In this document: one piece after another, positions 15,835 through 18,823 of the stretch
How positions within the stretch are numbered: the first letter of the stretch is position 1
Layout: the number at the start of each line of letters is the position of its first letter
Translations under genes and position numbers: made by a program
The notes under the pieces: generated by a model
The model's input: only the letters and a program-made list of their open reading frames with translations
Databases searched by the model: none
Told to the model about the DNA's origin: nothing
Source: JAGTVG01 sp964389805
GTDB taxonomy: Bacteria > Bacteroidota > Bacteroidia > Cytophagales > Cyclobacteriaceae
Assembly (NCBI GenBank): GCA_964389805.1
Contig: CAYMFU010000303.1
Span: forward strand, 1 to 18,823
Length of the DNA: 18,823 bases
Reading direction: 5' to 3'

Positions 15835-16437
15835 ATGGAAGAGGGATATATTAAATTCAAGGCCCAATGGGATCAAAGTCCAGCACTTCCGGTTCGATTT
15901 ACTAAAGATCTGAATAAATGGAGAGACATCCTGTATCATTTGAAGCTTATTGGAGCTTATGAGAGTGGAATAGGATTTGGAAATATTAGTCAGCGATTTA
16001 AGAATTCCGGTCATTTTATTATCTCAGGATCCGGTACAGGAAACCTTGAATTGCTTACATCAGATCATTACTCCATGGTAACCAATATTGAAATTGATCA
16101 CAATTTGCTTCATTGCAAAGGTCCAATAATTGCTTCAAGCGAATCCATGAGCCATGGAGTTATTTACAGGGAATGCAATGATATACATGGGGTAATTCAT
16201 GTACATAACAAGGAATTATGGCAAAAACTGCTGGATAAAGTGCCTACAACAGGTGAACAAGCTGCATATGGAACCCCTGAGATGGCTTATGAAATAATCA
16301 GGTTGTTCCGGGAGACAGACCTTATGGAGAAGAAGATCCTTGTGATGAAGGGACATGAAGAAGGTATTTTTACTTTTGGTGGATCATTGGAGGAGGCTGG
16401 AAAGGTTATTCTTGGATACTTTCAGAATACTGAGTAA
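15835..16437 (+). CDS. Class II aldolase/adducin-family protein, likely acting on methylthioribulose 1-phosphate
   Basis: A 200-residue cytoplasmic protein of the class II aldolase/adducin family, which includes FucA, AraD, MtnB and the methylthioribulose-phosphate aldolase Ald2. Motifs in order are GFGNISQR (47-54), FIISGSGTGNLELLTSDHY (61-79), SSESMSHGVIY with Glu103 (101-111), HVHN with His122 and His124 (122-125), and VMKGHEEGIFTFGG with His174 (170-183). This gives the three-His metal site plus the catalytic Glu. It starts 20 bp after mtnA, so it is almost surely cotranscribed. Two roles fit: MtnB dehydratase of the methionine salvage pathway, or an Ald2-type aldolase giving DHAP and 2-methylthioacetaldehyde. 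No MtnC/MtnX/MtnD-like gene is seen here to decide, so no gene symbol is given. Confidence 0.9.
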   Translation: MEEGYIKFKAQWDQSPALPVRFTKDLNKWRDILYHLKLIGAYESGIGFGNISQRFKNSGHFIISGSGTGNLELLTSDHYSMVTNIEIDHNLLHCKGPIIASSESMSHGVIYRECNDIHGVIHVHNKELWQKLLDKVPTTGEQAAYGTPEMAYEIIRLFRETDLMEKKILVMKGHEEGIFTFGGSLEEAGKVILGYFQNTE

Positions 16438-16647
16438 GATACTAAAGTAAAGATCCTCTATAGTTAAATTACACTTCCCGAAATACACCCCTGGTTGGTC
16501 AGGCGCATATCCTGATCAATTACTTCAAACTTTGGGTCCAGGATAATAAAATCCGGCATGGGTTCCCTAAAATATCTTAACTTATCTGAAGCTAGTAAGA
16601 TGATTATATTGTATCATGAGTTGGAGTTACACCTGGAATGTAAAAGG
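16438..16647. other. Short convergent gap with a 31-codon leftward open frame of unknown status
   Basis: This gap lies between the aldolase-family stop and the stop of the DUF5777-like gene. No terminator hairpin was recognised. A leftward ATG frame at 16559-16464 encodes 31 residues, beginning MPDFIILDPKFEVIDQ and ending ISGSVI. Its composition looks protein-like and its frame stays open a further 16 codons upstream, back to a TGA. It may be the tail of a decayed gene or chance; I do not recognise it. Confidence 0.3.
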
Positions 16648-17550
16648 CTACCATTCTTCCTTGGGTTTTTTCTTTTTCAGGTAAAATGCCCTGGTAATAT
16701 TGAATCCAAGGTGGATGTCACCATCGAAAAAGTTCCCAGTTGTTTCGGTTATGAAGGACTTCTCGATCATGGCACGTGAATTTGAGAAGACGATCTGGAA
16801 TACGTGTCCGCCTGTTTCGATCTCAAGACCCAATCCAATAGCATCATAATTCACCTGTTCAGTATTGTTATTAAACTGGTAGTAATACTCCAGGGTCAAA
16901 GCCATCCTTCTGGATACTTTGTATCTCCCCCCAAATCCTAATGCAAAAATATCATTATTTTCTTCAGGGGTTGCCACGAGGTTATGATGTACCAGTGTGG
17001 GTGTCAGTTGTATGGAGAGATTTTTGTTGAATTTCCTTGCCATTAAAACCTGGTATGCATAAGATAAACGGGAAGAAAACTGGATCTCCTGTTCCGGATC
17101 CGTCGGTTTTAAGGTGTTTATGGCCATACTGACAAATGCGGTTGCTGTGAAAGGAAAATTCCTGGAACCTTTTGTTTGCTCAATAAACCGGTACTTCAAG
17201 AATCCATCATAGGTTTTCTCGTAACTGCTCCTTCCAACCCCAATGGTCAGGTCATCCGTTATGGAATATTCCAAACCAAGCCGTATCCAGGCTTCGTCCA
17301 GTCCCCAGAAATTATAAGCCCCGGAATTTAAGCTCCCGAACCTGTGCATGAAGATTACCTCCAAAGTACCTGCCCCCCGGGTCTCGACAGAATGCCCATT
17401 TATGATACGGGTCCCATTAAATATGGATCTCACGGGTTCAACATTCGGAACTGTATCTTTTATCAGATTCATCAAGTCATCCTGCGCAATAGCACTGATT
17501 TGCCAGAAAAAAAGAATTATGCACAGGGTGGGTTTAATCAATCGGTTCAT
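16648..17550 (-). CDS. DUF5777-like outer-membrane beta-barrel protein
   Basis: A 300-residue exported protein with a signal peptide (SAIAQ, about residue 23) and alternating hydrophobic beta strands across its length (for example LEVIFMHRFG, IRLGLEYSIT, LTIGVGRSSY, FALGFGGRYK, ALTLEYYYQF and VFQIVFSNSR), typical of a small outer-membrane barrel. The N-terminal phrase SIFNGTRIINGHSVETRGAGTLE and the overall length match the DUF5777 family common in Bacteroidota. Function is unknown. Its start lies 17 bp inside the end of the YceI gene, which indicates translational coupling, and the two sit downstream of two small cytochrome genes. The shared cluster suggests an envelope redox or lipid-carrier role, not shown by any motif in this protein. 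Confidence 0.85.
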   Translation of the reverse strand: MNRLIKPTLCIILFFWQISAIAQDDLMNLIKDTVPNVEPVRSIFNGTRIINGHSVETRGAGTLEVIFMHRFGSLNSGAYNFWGLDEAWIRLGLEYSITDDLTIGVGRSSYEKTYDGFLKYRFIEQTKGSRNFPFTATAFVSMAINTLKPTDPEQEIQFSSRLSYAYQVLMARKFNKNLSIQLTPTLVHHNLVATPEENNDIFALGFGGRYKVSRRMALTLEYYYQFNNNTEQVNYDAIGLGLEIETGGHVFQIVFSNSRAMIEKSFITETTGNFFDGDIHLGFNITRAFYLKKKKPKEEW

Positions 17551-18079
17551 ATGTAAATGTTATAGTTACCTCAACAACTTCCGCAATATTATAAAAGACC
17601 ACTTTGGGTATTTTAATCTTATAATCCTTCAGCGCAATCGGAAATTTTGATTTTACTTCAATCGATCCTTCTTCAATCCTGACCTCTCCCTCGATTGAAA
17701 GTTCATTCTTCACGCCATGTATATCCATACTACCTTTGGCCTTTGCTTTCTGCCATCCACCAGCATCCTTATTAAAGCCTGTAACTTTGCCCTGAAAGGT
17801 AGCCGTGGGATATTTATCGGATTCCAGGTAATTTTCATTGAAATGTTCCTGCATGAGGGACTTCTCAAATTCAAAGGACTTAATGGGTATAGAAAAGACA
17901 ATCTCGCCAGTTGAAAGATCTATTGCACTCTGACCATCAAGGTTAGTTGCTTCTATATCTTCCATCGGTGCATCGGAAAAGAAATGTACCGAGGATGAAA
18001 CGGATTTATACTTTTGGGCCAAAGATTTATTTGACAGCAACAATAGAATCAGGAGACCTGCGATTCGAAAATTTTTCAT
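17534..18079 (-). CDS. YceI family periplasmic lipid-binding protein
   Basis: YceI-family lipocalin-like protein of 181 residues with a signal peptide ending SLAQ (about residue 22). The family core is clear: FSIPIKSFEFEKSLMQEHF (62-80), then NENYLESDKYPTATFQGK (81-98), with a run of beta strands to the C-terminus. YceI proteins bind isoprenoid or polyisoprenoid lipids such as quinone-like molecules in the periplasm. Its gene overlaps the DUF5777-like gene by 17 bp and starts 25 bp after the small cytochrome gene, so the cluster is probably one operon. The combination of quinone-type lipid binding and cytochromes may be functional, but that is inference. Confidence 0.92.
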   Translation of the reverse strand: MKNFRIAGLLILLLLSNKSLAQKYKSVSSSVHFFSDAPMEDIEATNLDGQSAIDLSTGEIVFSIPIKSFEFEKSLMQEHFNENYLESDKYPTATFQGKVTGFNKDAGGWQKAKAKGSMDIHGVKNELSIEGEVRIEEGSIEVKSKFPIALKDYKIKIPKVVFYNIAEVVEVTITFTYEPID

Positions 18080-18104
18080 AAACAGGATTTATAATTTTAT
18101 AATA

Positions 18105-18449
18105 TTAATTATCAAGAGCCCCTGCATCTACCCAGCATGTGATATCGTCAATTTCCTTTTGTGAAAGAATTATACCAGACACAGGGGGGGGCATTGTTCC
18201 ATTAGAGGTCCTCGTCTTGATTCTTTCAGCATTCGAGGAGACCTGCTCGTATGTTTCCAATGTGGGTTGTTGCCCTCCTGATGTATGACAGCCTGGAATA
18301 GCACAATTGGTATTAATAATGGGTTCCACCTCATCCGAAAAGGAAACACCTTCAGGAGGACATTCTTTAATGCCGTACAAATCCTCTGCATTGTCATAGG
18401 TACAGGCAAAAGAAAAGATAACAAGTCCGATAATAAACAGTTTTTTCAC
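18105..18449 (-). CDS. Small monohaem cytochrome c lipoprotein with CX4CH haem site
   Basis: Exported lipoprotein of 114 residues, with signal peptide ending FSFAC16. The single haem site is C49-AIPG-C54-H55, with four residues between the cysteines instead of two. GTMPPP (Met86) is a probable axial methionine and CWVDAGA closes the domain. The pattern NTNCA..GCH followed by TMPP is a recurring small-cytochrome type in Bacteroidota, often ending in a W-[IV]-D-x-GA motif, as here. It starts 12 bp after the stop of a paralogous cytochrome domain, followed downstream by YceI and DUF5777-like genes. Cys30 and Cys105 may pair or be free. Haem attachment to CX4CH is known in some cytochromes; binding here is inferred. 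Confidence 0.85.
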   Translation of the reverse strand: MKKLFIIGLVIFSFACTYDNAEDLYGIKECPPEGVSFSDEVEPIINTNCAIPGCHTSGGQQPTLETYEQVSSNAERIKTRTSNGTMPPPVSGIILSQKEIDDITCWVDAGALDN

Positions 18450-18461
18450 GTAAGTATCCGG

Positions 18462-18823
18462 CTAGTTATTCGGAGCACCCTGGTCTACCCAATCCGATAT
18501 CAATTGAACTTCCGCGTCAGGTAGAGGCCCTGTTGGTGGCATTGATCCGCTGGAGGTACGGAATTTGATTCCACTGGCATTTGCACTCACATCAGCATAG
18601 GTGGCAAACGAAGGGATTCCCTGCCGTTCTCCATGACAATTGGATATCTGACAATTTGTGTCAATGATAGGTCGTATCTCAGCTGAATAGGATACTTCCG
18701 GAACTTCTGTCACAGTGGCCATTTTAGAATCTGTACAATTATTGGCGTCCTTTACAGTAACGGTGTAGTCGTTGGCCTCAAGATCTGTAAATGTGCCATT
18801 ATTTTGAAAATTGATCCCATCAA
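18462..18823 (-). CDS. SprB-like repeat protein with C-terminal CX4CH cytochrome domain (5' end outside window)
   Basis: The frame is open from the stop at 18462 to the window end, so an ATG at 18722 is probably internal. The visible N-terminal part, NNGTFTDLEANDYTVTVKD then ANNCTDS, closely matches a SprB-type repeat (G-x-F-x-x-L-x-A-x-x-Y-x-V-x-V-x-D-A-x-x-C) of Bacteroidota surface adhesins. After it comes a cytochrome domain: NTNCQISNCHG (C-x4-C-H), then GSMPPTGP with the likely axial Met, ending DWVDQGAPNN. The domain is paralogous to the next gene downstream, 12 bp away. It is probably a large secreted or surface protein with further repeats beyond the right edge. Fusion of adhesin-like repeats to a cytochrome suggests surface-held haem. 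Confidence 0.8.
   Translation of the reverse strand, partial: DGINFQNNGTFTDLEANDYTVTVKDANNCTDSKMATVTEVPEVSYSAEIRPIIDTNCQISNCHGERQGIPSFATYADVSANASGIKFRTSSGSMPPTGPLPDAEVQLISDWVDQGAPNN

Noticed and set aside
18462..18722. An 86-residue cytochrome starting at the ATG at 18722
   Set aside because: The frame continues without a stop to the window edge and the upstream residues match a SprB-type repeat, so this ATG is probably internal.

Overview
The window looks like a chromosomal segment from a member of the Bacteroidota, probably an anaerobic or facultative, non-pigmented marine or sediment lineage near the Bacteroidales/Marinilabiliales. This is inferred from the A/T-rich leaders, the scarcity of Shine-Dalgarno sequences, TAnnTTTG-like promoter elements, a DUF5777-type barrel next to YceI, small CX4CH cytochromes and a SprB-like repeat. 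No rRNA, tRNA, CRISPR array, insertion sequence or phage gene was seen. The segment is dominated by haem synthesis and haem use.

Left end (1-2386): hemN (oxygen-independent coproporphyrinogen III oxidase, its first few codons outside the window) and hemB (porphobilinogen synthase) run rightwards as a pair and end at a strong hairpin terminator. Next (2397-5150) come two divergent multihaem lipoprotein cytochromes. One has eight CxxCH sites. The other has five CxxCH sites plus one CX4CH, and carries its haem domain on an 11-triplet collagen-like Gly-X-Y stalk.

Middle (5669-8913): a leftward three-gene operon encodes a Tat-exported four-cluster iron-sulfur protein, a ten-helix NrfD/PsrC/ActC-type quinone-binding membrane protein and an unrecognised membrane-anchored exported protein. 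No molybdopterin catalytic subunit is present. After a DUF2339-like polytopic membrane protein (9489-11141) comes a seven-haem NapC/NirT-type membrane cytochrome (11384-12886). Together these genes could move electrons between the menaquinone pool and cell-surface haem proteins, but the terminal donor or acceptor cannot be seen.

Right half: a secreted M20 amidohydrolase (leftward), then mtnA and a class II aldolase-family gene (rightward), a likely methylthioribose-phosphate salvage or disposal pair. Finally a leftward cluster contains a SprB-like-repeat/cytochrome fusion (cut by the window end), a small CX4CH cytochrome lipoprotein, a YceI protein and a DUF5777-like outer-membrane barrel. 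Several intergenic dyads are the best candidates for regulatory sites.
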